DNA from: Blastococcus sp. CT_GayMR16
Lineage (GTDB): Bacteria > Actinomycetota > Actinomycetes > Mycobacteriales > Geodermatophilaceae
Assembly: GCF_004570875.1 (NCBI RefSeq)
Contig: NZ_SPQK01000006.1
Location: forward strand, 62,001 to 126,000
Length of the DNA stretch: 64,000 bases
Reading direction: 5' to 3'
Shown: positions 31,815 through 39,862 of the stretch, in pieces
How the letters are laid out: every line of letters starts with the position of its first letter
How positions within the stretch are numbered: position 1 is the first letter of the stretch
The notes under the pieces: generated by a model
What the model saw: the letters and a program-made list of their open reading frames with translations, nothing else
What the model was told of the DNA's origin: nothing
Databases searched by the model: none
Made by a program: the position numbers and the translations under genes

Positions 31815-32723
31815 TCAGGAGGTCGCCGTCCACTCCATCCGCAGACCCAGGGTGTCGGCGGGCTCGGTCAGCAGCACCGACCCCGCCCGCTCCGTCACCC
31901 GGATGCCCGCCGTCCGGAGGCGCTCCTCGGTGGCGGCGAGGTCGTCCACCGCCCAGGCGAGCGACGCCAGCCGTTCGCCGCCGGCCGCGAGGAAGGACCC
32001 CCACCGGCTCTCCGGGGAGTCCGGCGAGACCAGCCGCACCACCAGGTCGAAGACCGCCACGTCCGCCATCGTCTCGCCGGGAAGGTTGCCGGGCCGGGGC
32101 GCCGCCACCTCGACGTCCACGAGGGTGCCCAGCACCCCGACGGCGGCGTCGAGGTCGCGGACGACGGCGGTGACCCACGCCAGTCCCCGGACGGGCACCT
32201 CTCCGGCGGTCGGCCCGATCGGCCCGGACCCGTGGCGGGGATCGTCGGCGAAGTCGGTGTCGGTCCACTCGACCAGGATCCCGGCGGAGTCCTTCGGGTG
32301 CATGAACATGTGCCGGCCCTCGATGTCGGTGCCGGTGATCCGGACCCCGTGCCGCCTCAGCAGGCTCTCCACCGTCCAGAGGTCGTCCACCGACCAGGCG
32401 ACGGAATGAACGCCCGGGCCGTAGCGGGACAGGAACCCGGTCAGCGGCGAGTGCTCGCCCGCGGGCACGAAGACCGCGATGGGACTCGGCCCGACCCACA
32501 GGACCTCCGCGGTCGCGCCCGACTCGCCGCCGTCCGCCGGCGCCTCCTCGCTGAACCGCGGGTAGCCGCGCACGGCGGGCATGTCGCTGGTGTTGGGAAT
32601 CGCTCCCAGGACCCTGGTGAACCATTCGGACACCTCCGCCGCCGGGCGGTCGGTGACCAGCCCCAGGCGGTGGAAGTCCCCGGGGCGGACGGGCAGGGCG
32701 GGCGGCTGCAGGGGCGGCGGCAT
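31815..32723 (-). CDS. Tandem VOC-domain protein (epimerase-like)
   Basis: A 302-residue two-module VOC protein. Module 1: FHRLGLVTDRPAAEVSEWFT to MFMHPKDSAGILVEWTDTDF; module 2: GLAWVTAVVRDLDAAVGVLG to LLTEPADTLGLRMEWTATS. Module 1 keeps His near strand 1, HSVAW (His) and Glu in ILVEW; module 2 has lost the first His (AWVTA), so only the first module is probably metal-bound. The MHPKDSAG-ILVEW phrase is shared with the VOC proteins at 24.0 and 33.8 kb and with methylmalonyl-CoA epimerase. It is divergent from the hydrolase at 32891 with a palindrome between them. Confidence 0.75.
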   Translation of the reverse strand: MPPPLQPPALPVRPGDFHRLGLVTDRPAAEVSEWFTRVLGAIPNTSDMPAVRGYPRFSEEAPADGGESGATAEVLWVGPSPIAVFVPAGEHSPLTGFLSRYGPGVHSVAWSVDDLWTVESLLRRHGVRITGTDIEGRHMFMHPKDSAGILVEWTDTDFADDPRHGSGPIGPTAGEVPVRGLAWVTAVVRDLDAAVGVLGTLVDVEVAAPRPGNLPGETMADVAVFDLVVRLVSPDSPESRWGSFLAAGGERLASLAWAVDDLAATEERLRTAGIRVTERAGSVLLTEPADTLGLRMEWTATS

Positions 32724-32814
32724 CGGAACTCCTCAGCGGCGGGCGGGCGCGGGGCGCAGGACCGGTGGTGATGGACAGGGGGACGCCCACCAACTTAGGG
32801 TGCGCCGTACCGTT

Positions 32815-32832
32815 CGGCTTTCGATAAAGCCG
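32815..32832. promoter_or_regulatory. 18-bp palindrome in a divergent promoter region
   Basis: CGGCTTTCGATAAAGCCG: perfect 7-bp arms CGGCTTT/AAAGCCG around CGAT, between the divergent VOC (start 32723) and hydrolase (start 32891) genes. It could be an operator for both units. A hairpin in the mRNA leader is the alternative. Confidence 0.45.
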
Positions 32833-32890
32833 CGGCGCCCGGGATCCGGCGCCGTCGCGGGACTGTGATCGAGCGCCGAGGGGGCCCGCA

Positions 32891-33763
32891 ATGACCGCAG
32901 GCGTCGTACCCGGCCCGGTGTCGTGGCTGGACCGGGTCGTCGAGGTCGAGGGCGCCGAGATCCGGTACGCGGTGTCCGGCGACGGGGACCGCGACCTGGT
33001 GCTCGTGCACGGCCGGGGCGCCCACCACCTCTGGTGGCACACGGTCCTGCCGCTGCTCGAGCCGGCCTGGCGGATCACCCGCGTGGACCTCAGCGGGCAC
33101 GGCGACAGCGGGCATCGGACGGCCTACTCCACCCGGCTGTGGTCGGCGGAACTGCTGGCGGTCTGCGACGCCGTCGGCGCGCGACGTCCGGTGCTGGTCG
33201 GGCACAGCATGGGCGGCAACGTCTCGCTGCTGACCGCCGTGGAACATCCGGAGAGGTTCGCCGGACTGGTCATGCTCGACAGCGGCGTCCGGCCGCCCGG
33301 CCGCTACCGCTCCTTCCACGACGAGCCGCGGGACGGCGCCCGCCCGCCCCGGGGGCCGCGGTACGCGGCCACGCGCGAGGAGCTGCTGACCCGCTTCCGG
33401 CTGATGCCGCCGCAGCCGCACCCCGAGCCGGAGGTGATGGCGGTCATCGGGGAGCACAGCACGCGCGATACCGAGCTCGGCTGGCGCTGGAAGCACGACC
33501 AGTTCGACATCTCCGACCTCGGTGACGAGCAGGTCGACCTCGCCCTGACCCGGCTGCCCTTCGCGGTCGGCTACGTCTACGGCACCGAGAGCCAGGTGAC
33601 CGACCGTTCCTCGGCCGAGTACTTCGGCCGCGTCGTCGCCGGTGCGCGGGTGGAGGCGCTACCCGGCGCCCACCACCACGTGATCCTCGAACGGCCGGAG
33701 CGGTGCGCGGAACTGATCGACGAGATGGCCGACGCGCAGCTCCGCGGGGTTGCGCACCAGTGA
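32891..33763 (+). CDS. Alpha/beta hydrolase
   Basis: A 290-residue hydrolase: LVHGRGAHHLWWHTVLPLLE (oxyanion), GHSMGGNVSLLTAVEHPERF (nucleophile Ser at about 106), and the catalytic His in EALPGAHHHVILERPERC. The cap contains TELGWRWKHDQFDISDLGDE, the same WRWK-like feature as in the hydrolase at 14.4 kb. ATG 32891 follows GAGGGGGCCCGCA. A VOC gene starts 40 bases downstream, so hydrolase and VOC are co-transcribed. It probably hydrolyses a thioester, lactone or vinylogous ketone; not resolvable here. Confidence 0.82.
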   Translation: MTAGVVPGPVSWLDRVVEVEGAEIRYAVSGDGDRDLVLVHGRGAHHLWWHTVLPLLEPAWRITRVDLSGHGDSGHRTAYSTRLWSAELLAVCDAVGARRPVLVGHSMGGNVSLLTAVEHPERFAGLVMLDSGVRPPGRYRSFHDEPRDGARPPRGPRYAATREELLTRFRLMPPQPHPEPEVMAVIGEHSTRDTELGWRWKHDQFDISDLGDEQVDLALTRLPFAVGYVYGTESQVTDRSSAEYFGRVVAGARVEALPGAHHHVILERPERCAELIDEMADAQLRGVAHQ

Positions 33764-33802
33764 CACGAGCCCGGCAACGTTGCCGGGGAGCGAGGAGATC
33801 CG

Positions 33803-34651
33803 ATGAGCACGGTGCAGGTCCAGCGGCTGGGACACGTCAACACGTTCGCGGCCGACCACGAGGCGGTCGCGGGCTACCACGCCCGGGTCCTCGGCGCGCA
33901 GACGTTCATGGACTGGGAGGAACCGGCCTTCGGCGGGCGGAACGCCCTCTGGCGGATCGCCGGCACGGTGGTGGAGATCTTCTCGCCCACCCGGCCCGAC
34001 GGCGCCATCGGCCAGTGGGTGGAGCGCAACGGGTCCGGGTGGCACTCCCTGGAATGGACCGTCCCCTCCCTCGACGCCGCGATCGAGACGATGCGCGAAC
34101 GGGGCATCCGGATCACCGATCACGTCGAGGGCCAGTACGCGTTCACCCACCCCAAGGACGGCCACGGCATCTCCTTCGAGCTCACCGAGGCGCACTTCCC
34201 GGGTGACCCGCGGGACGACCCGGGCTGGACGCCGCCGAAGGCCGGCGAGGAGAACCCGCTGGGCATCGTCGGGCCGGTGGCGATCAGCGTCGCGTCGCAC
34301 GACCCCGACGCGGCCGCCCGCTGGCTCGCCGACCTCACCGGCGCCGAGGGCGTGCGGGCCGAGGAGCGGCGCCACCTGAACACGCGGTCGGTGGCCGTCG
34401 ACTTCCCGGACCATGTCGTCGAGTTCGTGACCCCCTTGGTCACCCCCGCTGTCGACCACCACCTGACCGACTTCCTGCGGGACAGGGGCGAGCGCATCTT
34501 CTCGGTCGACTTCCCCGTCGCCGACATCTACGCCGCCCGCGCGGCGCTGGCCGGGGTCGGCGCACGCTTCGAGCAGTTCGGGCGCACGTCCCTGGTGCTC
34601 CCGTTGGACGAGACCGGCGGGGCCCGGATCGAGCTGCGCGCGCAGGTCTGA
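33803..34651 (+). CDS. Tandem VOC-domain protein (epimerase-like)
   Basis: A 282-residue two-module VOC protein. It starts VQVQRLGHVNTFAADHEAVA with His in the first strand, continues GSGWHSLEWTVPSLDAAIET, and closes module 1 with YAFTHPKDGHGISFELTEAH. Module 2 starts GPVAISVASHDPDAAARWLA and ends LVLPLDETGGARIELRAQV. The T-H-P-K-D-G-H-G-x3-E-L phrase is close to methylmalonyl-CoA epimerase. Second gene of the hydrolase-VOC pair. ATG 33803 has GAGGAGATCCG upstream. Four such proteins in one cluster suggest repeated handling of similar chiral or diol intermediates. Confidence 0.77.
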   Translation: MSTVQVQRLGHVNTFAADHEAVAGYHARVLGAQTFMDWEEPAFGGRNALWRIAGTVVEIFSPTRPDGAIGQWVERNGSGWHSLEWTVPSLDAAIETMRERGIRITDHVEGQYAFTHPKDGHGISFELTEAHFPGDPRDDPGWTPPKAGEENPLGIVGPVAISVASHDPDAAARWLADLTGAEGVRAEERRHLNTRSVAVDFPDHVVEFVTPLVTPAVDHHLTDFLRDRGERIFSVDFPVADIYAARAALAGVGARFEQFGRTSLVLPLDETGGARIELRAQV

Positions 34652-34704
34652 GGCCTCGCGGAGGCCCGCAGGTCACAGCCGTGTCACGGGCCGTACGCCG
34701 TACG

Positions 34705-34734
34705 TTGACGTGACCTGGGTCATGCACCTACGTT
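34705..34734 (+). promoter_or_regulatory. Promoter with internal palindromic operator, solute-binding operon
   Basis: TTGACG (34705-34710) and TACGTT (34729-34734) are spaced by 18 bases. The spacer starts with TGACCTGGGTCA (34711-34722), a perfect 5-bp inverted repeat with a 2-base centre, placed to block RNA polymerase if bound. About 100 bases separate it from the first ATG. Confidence 0.45.
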
Positions 34735-34832
34735 CCAACCGGCCACCCTCCCGTACGGCTTCCGATATACCGGACGATCCGGGCGAGCCGGCCGTGCCAC
34801 GACAGCGTCGTCCCGCACCCAAGGAGTAGTCC

Positions 34833-36131
34833 ATGTCCCGGTTCTCCCTTCCAGGCGCCACCGGCCCACGACGGGCGCGGCGCACCGCGGCCCTCGCCGT
34901 GGCAGGCGTCGCCGCATCCCTCGTCCTGGGCGCCTGCGGCGACGCGAGTGACGACAGCGGCGGTGGCGGGGGTACCGCCGCTGCCGACTGCGGCGACGCA
35001 CCCGGTGTCACCGACGATGCGATCACCCTCGCCTCGGTGTCCCCGCTCAGCGGTCCGTCCGCGACCACCTTCGCCGGGTTCGTCGAGGCCGCCGAGGCGC
35101 GCTTCGCACTGCAGAACGCCGACGGCGGCGTCAACGGCCGGGAGATCACGGTCGAGAAGAACGACGACCTCGGGGACGGCGCAGCGCAGGTCACCGCGGC
35201 CCGCAACGCCGTCCAGCAGCAGCAGGCCTTCGCCATCATCTCCGCCTCACGCGTGGACACGATGTTCGACTTCCTGGCCACGCAGAGCGTGCCGGTCGTC
35301 GGCTACCCCGGGCAGCCCGCCTACGTGGAGGACGAGAACGTCTTCGGCTTCGCCGGATCGGGCAACATCGGCTACTTCGCCGAGGCGTACGTCAACAAGA
35401 TGGTCGACCTGGGCGCCACCAACCTCGCCGTCCTGGCGCACAACTCGCCCGGATCGCTGAACAGCGCCAACGGCATGATCCAGGCCGCCGAGGCCAATGA
35501 CCTCGAGGTCGGTGTCAAGTCGCTGGACGTCCCGCTGGGGTCCTTCGACGCCACCGCGCTCGCCATCCAGATGAAGGAGGCCGGCGCCGACGCGATCTAC
35601 GCGCCGACCCTCACCGACTCGTCGGTGTCGGTGCTCCGGGCCGCGCAGCAACAGGGCGTGGACCTCAAGGCCGTGTTCGTGTCGAGCGTCTACGACCCGC
35701 GGGTCGCCGACCAGATCTCGGAGTTCATCCAGGGCGCGATCACCACGACCCTCGCCGTGGTCCCGAACCAGCTGGCGGACGAGAACGAGGCCGTGCAGAC
35801 CTACATCGACACGATGAAGGAGTACGCGCCCGACACCGACCCCAGCGCCGGGTTCGCCGAGGTCGGCTACATCTCCGCCGACCTGTTCATCAAGGGCGTC
35901 GAGGAGGCCGGTGACTGCCTCACCCGCGAGTCCTTCATCGAGGGCCTGCGCGGAGTCACCGAGTACGACGGGGGCGGCCTGCTCACCGAGCCGGCGCAGT
36001 TCTCCGGCGGCGACGCCCCCAACGGTGGCCAGCGGTACGGCAGCTGCGCCTGGTTCGTCACCCGCGAGGGCGACGAGTGGGTGCCGGACGACGAGCCGAC
36101 CTGCGGCGAGCTGATCCAGATCGCCGGCTGA
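34833..36131 (+). CDS. ABC-type solute-binding lipoprotein (branched-chain amino acid-like), copy 1
   Basis: A 432-residue periplasm-side/extracytoplasmic lipoprotein. The signal has an R-R-A-R-R cluster, a hydrophobic run ALAVAGVAASLVLG and lipobox L-G-A-C with Cys at about 35, then a Gly/Ser linker. The mature part is a periplasmic-binding-protein type I fold of the LivJ/HAAT class: DDAITLASVSPLSGPSATTF, ADGGVNGREITVEKNDDLGD and VLAHNSPGSLNSANGMIQAA. Such proteins bind amino acids, but also aromatic and steroid-like acids, for ABC importers. No permease or ATPase gene is in the window. ATG 34833 with CCAAGGAGTAGTCC. A near-duplicate follows. Confidence 0.88.
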   Translation: MSRFSLPGATGPRRARRTAALAVAGVAASLVLGACGDASDDSGGGGGTAAADCGDAPGVTDDAITLASVSPLSGPSATTFAGFVEAAEARFALQNADGGVNGREITVEKNDDLGDGAAQVTAARNAVQQQQAFAIISASRVDTMFDFLATQSVPVVGYPGQPAYVEDENVFGFAGSGNIGYFAEAYVNKMVDLGATNLAVLAHNSPGSLNSANGMIQAAEANDLEVGVKSLDVPLGSFDATALAIQMKEAGADAIYAPTLTDSSVSVLRAAQQQGVDLKAVFVSSVYDPRVADQISEFIQGAITTTLAVVPNQLADENEAVQTYIDTMKEYAPDTDPSAGFAEVGYISADLFIKGVEEAGDCLTRESFIEGLRGVTEYDGGGLLTEPAQFSGGDAPNGGQRYGSCAWFVTREGDEWVPDDEPTCGELIQIAG

Positions 36132-36157
36132 CCAGCACCCCTGCACCAGCTCTCGGA

Positions 36158-36188
36158 CGTGGCGCGGTCCTCAGCGGACCGCGCCACG
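36158..36188 (+). terminator. Hairpin terminator between the two solute-binding genes
   Basis: Perfect 13-bp arms CGTGGCGCGGTCC (36158-36170) and GGACCGCGCCACG (36176-36188), 5-base loop. Confidence 0.7.
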
Positions 36189-36293
36189 GTCGGGGCCTCC
36201 GTCCCTCGGGGGCTCGCGACAAGCGTTCCGCCGGCCCTGACCGGCTGCTCGTGCACCGACGGATCCATCCCCGCATGACAAAGGAGTTCCTCC

Positions 36294-37592
36294 ATGACCC
36301 CGTTCCCCCTTCGATCTGCTTCCGGCCCGCGCCGGGGGCGGCGCACCACGGTCGTGGCCGTGGCCGGCGTCGCTGCTTCCCTCGTCCTGGCCGCCTGCGG
36401 TGACGCCGGGGGAGGCGGTGGCGGTGGTGGTGGCTCGGCCTCCGCTGACTGCGGCGAGGCGCCGGGTGTCACCGACGACTCGATCACCGTCGCCTCGGTG
36501 TCGCCGCTGAGCGGCCCGTCGGCGAGCACCTTCGCCGGCTTCGTCGAGGCCGCCGAGGCGCGCTTCGCGCTGCAGAACGCCGACGGCGGGGTCAACGGCC
36601 GCGAGATCACCCTCGAGAAGAACGACGACCTCGGCGACGGCGCCGCGCAGGTGACCGCTGCCCGCAACGCCGTTCAGCAGCAGCAGGCGTTCGCCATCGT
36701 GCACGCCTCGCGCGTCGACACCATGTTCGACTTCCTGGCGACGCAGAACGTTCCGGTCGTCGGCTACCCGGGCCAGCCCGCCTACGCCGAGGACGAGAAC
36801 GTCTTCGGCTTCGCCGGTGGGTCCCAGACCGGCTACTTCGCCGAGGGTGCGGTCACGCGCCTGCAGGAGGAGGGCGCGACCAACCTCGCCGTCCTGGCGC
36901 ACAACTCGCCCGGATCGCTGAACAGCGCCAACGGCATGATCCAGGCCGCCAAGGCCAACGGCCTCGAGGTCGGGGTCACGTCCTTCGACGTCCCGCTCGG
37001 CTCCTTCGACGCCACGGCGCTCGCCATCCAGATGAAGGAAGCGGGTGTCGACGGCATCTACGCCCCGACGCTGACCGACTCGTCGATCTCCGTGCTCCGG
37101 GCCGCACAACAGCAGGGCGTGACTCTCAAGGCGAACTTCGTGTCCCAGGTCTACACGCCGGCCGTGGCGGAACAGGTGTCGGAGTTCATCCAGGGCGCAC
37201 TGACGTCGACCCTTGCCATCGTCCCCAACGAGCTCGCGAGCGAGAACGAGGACGTGCAGGCCTACGTCGACGCGATGGCGGAGTACGCGCCCGACATCGA
37301 GCCCAGCACCGGCTTCGCCGAGGCCGGCTACATCTCCGCCGACCTGTTCATCAAGGGCGTCGAGGAGGCCGGTGACTGCCTCACCCGCGAGTCCTTCATC
37401 ACGGGCCTGCGCGACCTGGGCGAGTACGACGGCGGCGGCCTGCTCGTGGAGCCGGCCGTGTTCTCCGGTGGCCCCTTCGCGAACGGCAGCGCGCCGTTCG
37501 GTGCGTGCACCTGGTACGTCGTCCGCGAGGGCGACGAGTGGGTTCCGGACGCCGAGCCGGTCTGCGGTGAGCTGATCAAGCAGGAAGGCTGA
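36294..37592 (+). CDS. ABC-type solute-binding lipoprotein, copy 2
   Basis: A 432-residue lipoprotein, same length as copy 1 and very similar throughout (shared ADGGVNGREIT, NDDLGDGAAQVTAARNAVQQ, AHNSPGSLNSANGMIQAA, FIKGVEEAGDCLTRESFI). The lipobox is L-A-A-C with Cys at about 35, followed by a run of nine Gly. Differences cluster around AEGAVTRLQEEGATN versus AEAYVNKMVDLGATN, NFVSQVYTPAVAEQ versus VFVSSVYDPRVADQ, and the last 100 residues. These regions usually shape the ligand cleft and lobe interface, so the copies may bind related but different ligands. ATG 36294 has AAAGGAGTTCCTCC. Separated from copy 1 by a terminator, so independently transcribed. Confidence 0.88.
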   Translation: MTPFPLRSASGPRRGRRTTVVAVAGVAASLVLAACGDAGGGGGGGGGSASADCGEAPGVTDDSITVASVSPLSGPSASTFAGFVEAAEARFALQNADGGVNGREITLEKNDDLGDGAAQVTAARNAVQQQQAFAIVHASRVDTMFDFLATQNVPVVGYPGQPAYAEDENVFGFAGGSQTGYFAEGAVTRLQEEGATNLAVLAHNSPGSLNSANGMIQAAKANGLEVGVTSFDVPLGSFDATALAIQMKEAGVDGIYAPTLTDSSISVLRAAQQQGVTLKANFVSQVYTPAVAEQVSEFIQGALTSTLAIVPNELASENEDVQAYVDAMAEYAPDIEPSTGFAEAGYISADLFIKGVEEAGDCLTRESFITGLRDLGEYDGGGLLVEPAVFSGGPFANGSAPFGACTWYVVREGDEWVPDAEPVCGELIKQEG

Positions 37593-37598
37593 CCCGTC

Positions 37599-37639
37599 GC
37601 CCGCCCCCGGACCTCCTTCGCGGAGGACCGGGGGCGGGC
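37599..37639 (+). terminator. Strong hairpin terminator
   Basis: Arms GCCCGCCCCCGG-A-CCTCC (37599-37616) and GGAGG-A-CCGGGGGCGGGC (37622-37639) pair over 17 bp with one A/A mismatch and a 5-base loop, directly behind solute-binding copy 2. Confidence 0.8.
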
Positions 37640-37692
37640 CTCGTCCCGCTCCCTGCTCGGAGCGGACGAACCCCCGGACCAGAGGAGCAACC

Positions 37693-38721
37693 GTGAGCGT
37701 CGACCAGGGTTCGCCCGGCATCGCTGCGCCGGGCGGCATGGCCACGCCGGTGCAGCAACTGCCGGCACCGGCGACCCCCGGCGCACGACGCGAGGTCAGC
37801 ATCGTCATCGCGCCGCAGGACGCCTGGACGTCCGGCACCGAGGTGCGCGCCCGGGCCCGCGACGTCGTGCGGGGCGGGAACGCCTCGACGTCCACCCGCG
37901 AGCCGGTCGAGATCGCCGTCCGCACGGATGCCTCCGGTGTGCTGGAGGACGTCCGGATCCCCGCGGCACCCCAGCGGGGAGAAGCCCTGCGCGGCCGCGC
38001 GGTGCGTGGTGGGTTCCGGGCCGGCCTCTCCGCCCTGGACGGACTGGACCCGACGTCGCCCGAGGCGGGCCTGCTCGACGACCTGCCGACGGTCCGGCTC
38101 ATCTCGGGCTACGCGCTGATGATGGAGGCGGAGGAGTCGCCCGCTCCGCCGACCGGGCAGCGGCGGGCGCCCCTGGTGGGCATCTGCAGCGGCTGGCGCG
38201 CCGACGGCGTCGCCGTCCAGCGGGCCATGGCCGAGGTGCCCCTGCTCGGTGCCGCCGCGACGACCCCGCCCCTGGAATCGGTCACCGGCTCCCCGGAGGC
38301 CTTCCTCGAGGAGGAGGCGCTCGCCCCGCGGACCATGCGGCGCCGGCGCGTGCTCGAGATCGCCCCGGCGGCCGACGGCGGGTGGGACGTCTTCGCCTAC
38401 CTGCGCGACAGCCACGTCGACCGGGCGGGGATCGAGCACGGACTGCACGAGTACGTGGTGACCGCGACCGCCGGCCGGGGTGACCTGCGCCTGCGGTCCG
38501 TCGTGGCCGAACCGCGCACGCTGCCCTTCCGCGACTGCCCGCTGGCCTCCCCGAACGTGGACCGGCTGATCGGCATGCCCGCCGGCGAGGCCGGCTCCGG
38601 CGTCGTCGACCGCCTGCCCGGCGCGGCCGGCTGCACCCACCTGAACGACCTGCTCCGCACCTTCCGCTTCCTGCCACGCCTGGCAGCCATGGTCGACCGA
38701 GGAGACACAGATGAGCACTGA
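37693..38721 (+). CDS. DUF2889 domain protein
   Basis: A 342-residue soluble protein resembling DUF2889 proteins, identified mainly by the C-terminal GAAGCTHLNDLLRTFRFLPR and the cysteine in LPFRDCPLASPNVDRLIGMP. The N-terminal 110 residues contain a beta-rich acidic domain (REPVEIAVRTDASGVLEDVR). DUF2889 proteins occur beside acyl-CoA dehydrogenases and thiolase-like genes in actinobacterial catabolic clusters, without a known activity. GTG 37693 follows AGAGGAGCAACC. Its end overlaps the next gene's start by 11 bases, which suggests stoichiometric expression with the acyl-CoA dehydrogenase. Confidence 0.65.
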   Translation: MSVDQGSPGIAAPGGMATPVQQLPAPATPGARREVSIVIAPQDAWTSGTEVRARARDVVRGGNASTSTREPVEIAVRTDASGVLEDVRIPAAPQRGEALRGRAVRGGFRAGLSALDGLDPTSPEAGLLDDLPTVRLISGYALMMEAEESPAPPTGQRRAPLVGICSGWRADGVAVQRAMAEVPLLGAAATTPPLESVTGSPEAFLEEEALAPRTMRRRRVLEIAPAADGGWDVFAYLRDSHVDRAGIEHGLHEYVVTATAGRGDLRLRSVVAEPRTLPFRDCPLASPNVDRLIGMPAGEAGSGVVDRLPGAAGCTHLNDLLRTFRFLPRLAAMVDRGDTDEH

Positions 38722-39817
38722 GGTGCTGGACGAACTGCGCGGGTTCCTCGACGAGGCCGTCCCGCGCTTCCGGGAGCAGTTCGGGGACGACGCCGGCTGG
38801 GACACCCGGATCGCCTGGCAGCGGGCCATGGCCGAGGCCGGCTGGGCCGCCCCGGGGTGGGCGGCCGAGAACGGCGGCCGGGCCCTCCCGGCGCACGAGG
38901 TCCTCGCCATCGAGGAGGTGACGGCCGGCTACGGGATGCCCCCGCTGGCCGGGATGCTCGGGCTCAAGAACGTCGGCCCGACGCTCGCCGCCTGGGGCAC
39001 TCCCGAGCAGAAGCAGCACCTGCCGCGCATCCTCTCCACCGAGGAGGTGTGGTGCCAGGGCTTCAGCGAGCCCGGCGCCGGCTCCGACCTCGCGGGGCTG
39101 CGCACGCGCGCCGTCCGTGACGGCGAGGACTACGTCGTCAACGGCCAGAAGATCTGGACGTCGAACGGCATGCACGCCACGCACATGGAGCTGTTGGTGC
39201 GCACCGACCCCGACGCTCCCAAGCACCGCGGGATCTCCGCGCTGCTGGTCGACATGTCGACACCGGGCATCGAGGTGCGGCCGATCCGCCAGATCAACGG
39301 CCAGGCGGAGTTCGCCGAGGTGTTCTTCACCGACGTCCGAGTCCCGGTGGAGAATCTCCTGGGCAAGGAGAACGACGGCTGGAACGTCACGATGACCACC
39401 CTCGGGCACGAGCGCTCCGGTGTCGCGATCTTCGCGACGCGGTTCGAGCGCGAGGTCCGCGACCTGATCGCCGCGCACCGCGGGGACGACCTGACACCGG
39501 TCCAGCAGGACACCCTCGTCCGCCACTTCATCGAGGCGCGGGTGGTGGCGATCCTGGGCGAGGCCACCCTGTCCCGCGTGGCGGCGGGGGAGCAGCCCGG
39601 CTCCGAGCAGTCGGTGATCAAGCTCGTGTGGAGCGAGGCGGCCCAGCGGCTGGCGGCCACCAAACTCGATCTGGCCGGCATCGACGGCGTCGCCGGCGAC
39701 GCGCCGGACGCCGCGGACGCCTACCTCTCCGCCCGCGCGATGACCATCGCCGCCGGCACGTCACCGATCGTCAAGAACATCCTGTCCGAGCGCGTGCTCG
39801 GCCTGCCCCGTGGCTGA
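38711..39817 (+). CDS. Acyl-CoA dehydrogenase, subunit-type A
   Basis: A 368-residue FAD acyl-CoA dehydrogenase. Flavin/substrate motifs: CQGFSEPGAGSDLAGLRTRA, VNGQKIWTSNGMHATHMELL, and TDVRVPVENLLGKENDGWNV. The usual C-terminal E-G-T-x-E-I-Q is not present; the end reads MTIAAGTSPIVKNILSERVL. A Glu in TTLGHERSGVAIF sits where isovaleryl-CoA and FadE26-type enzymes place their base. The following gene encodes a partner of the same fold. Paired 360-residue dehydrogenases form alpha2beta2 enzymes in sterol side-chain breakdown (FadE28/29, FadE26/27, FadE34 types). Overlaps the DUF2889 gene by 11 bases. Confidence 0.85.
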   Translation: MSTEVLDELRGFLDEAVPRFREQFGDDAGWDTRIAWQRAMAEAGWAAPGWAAENGGRALPAHEVLAIEEVTAGYGMPPLAGMLGLKNVGPTLAAWGTPEQKQHLPRILSTEEVWCQGFSEPGAGSDLAGLRTRAVRDGEDYVVNGQKIWTSNGMHATHMELLVRTDPDAPKHRGISALLVDMSTPGIEVRPIRQINGQAEFAEVFFTDVRVPVENLLGKENDGWNVTMTTLGHERSGVAIFATRFEREVRDLIAAHRGDDLTPVQQDTLVRHFIEARVVAILGEATLSRVAAGEQPGSEQSVIKLVWSEAAQRLAATKLDLAGIDGVAGDAPDAADAYLSARAMTIAAGTSPIVKNILSERVLGLPRG

Positions 39818-39862
39818 GCTACGAACTCCGAAGCCAGGAACCCCGTCCGAGGGAGCACGCGC

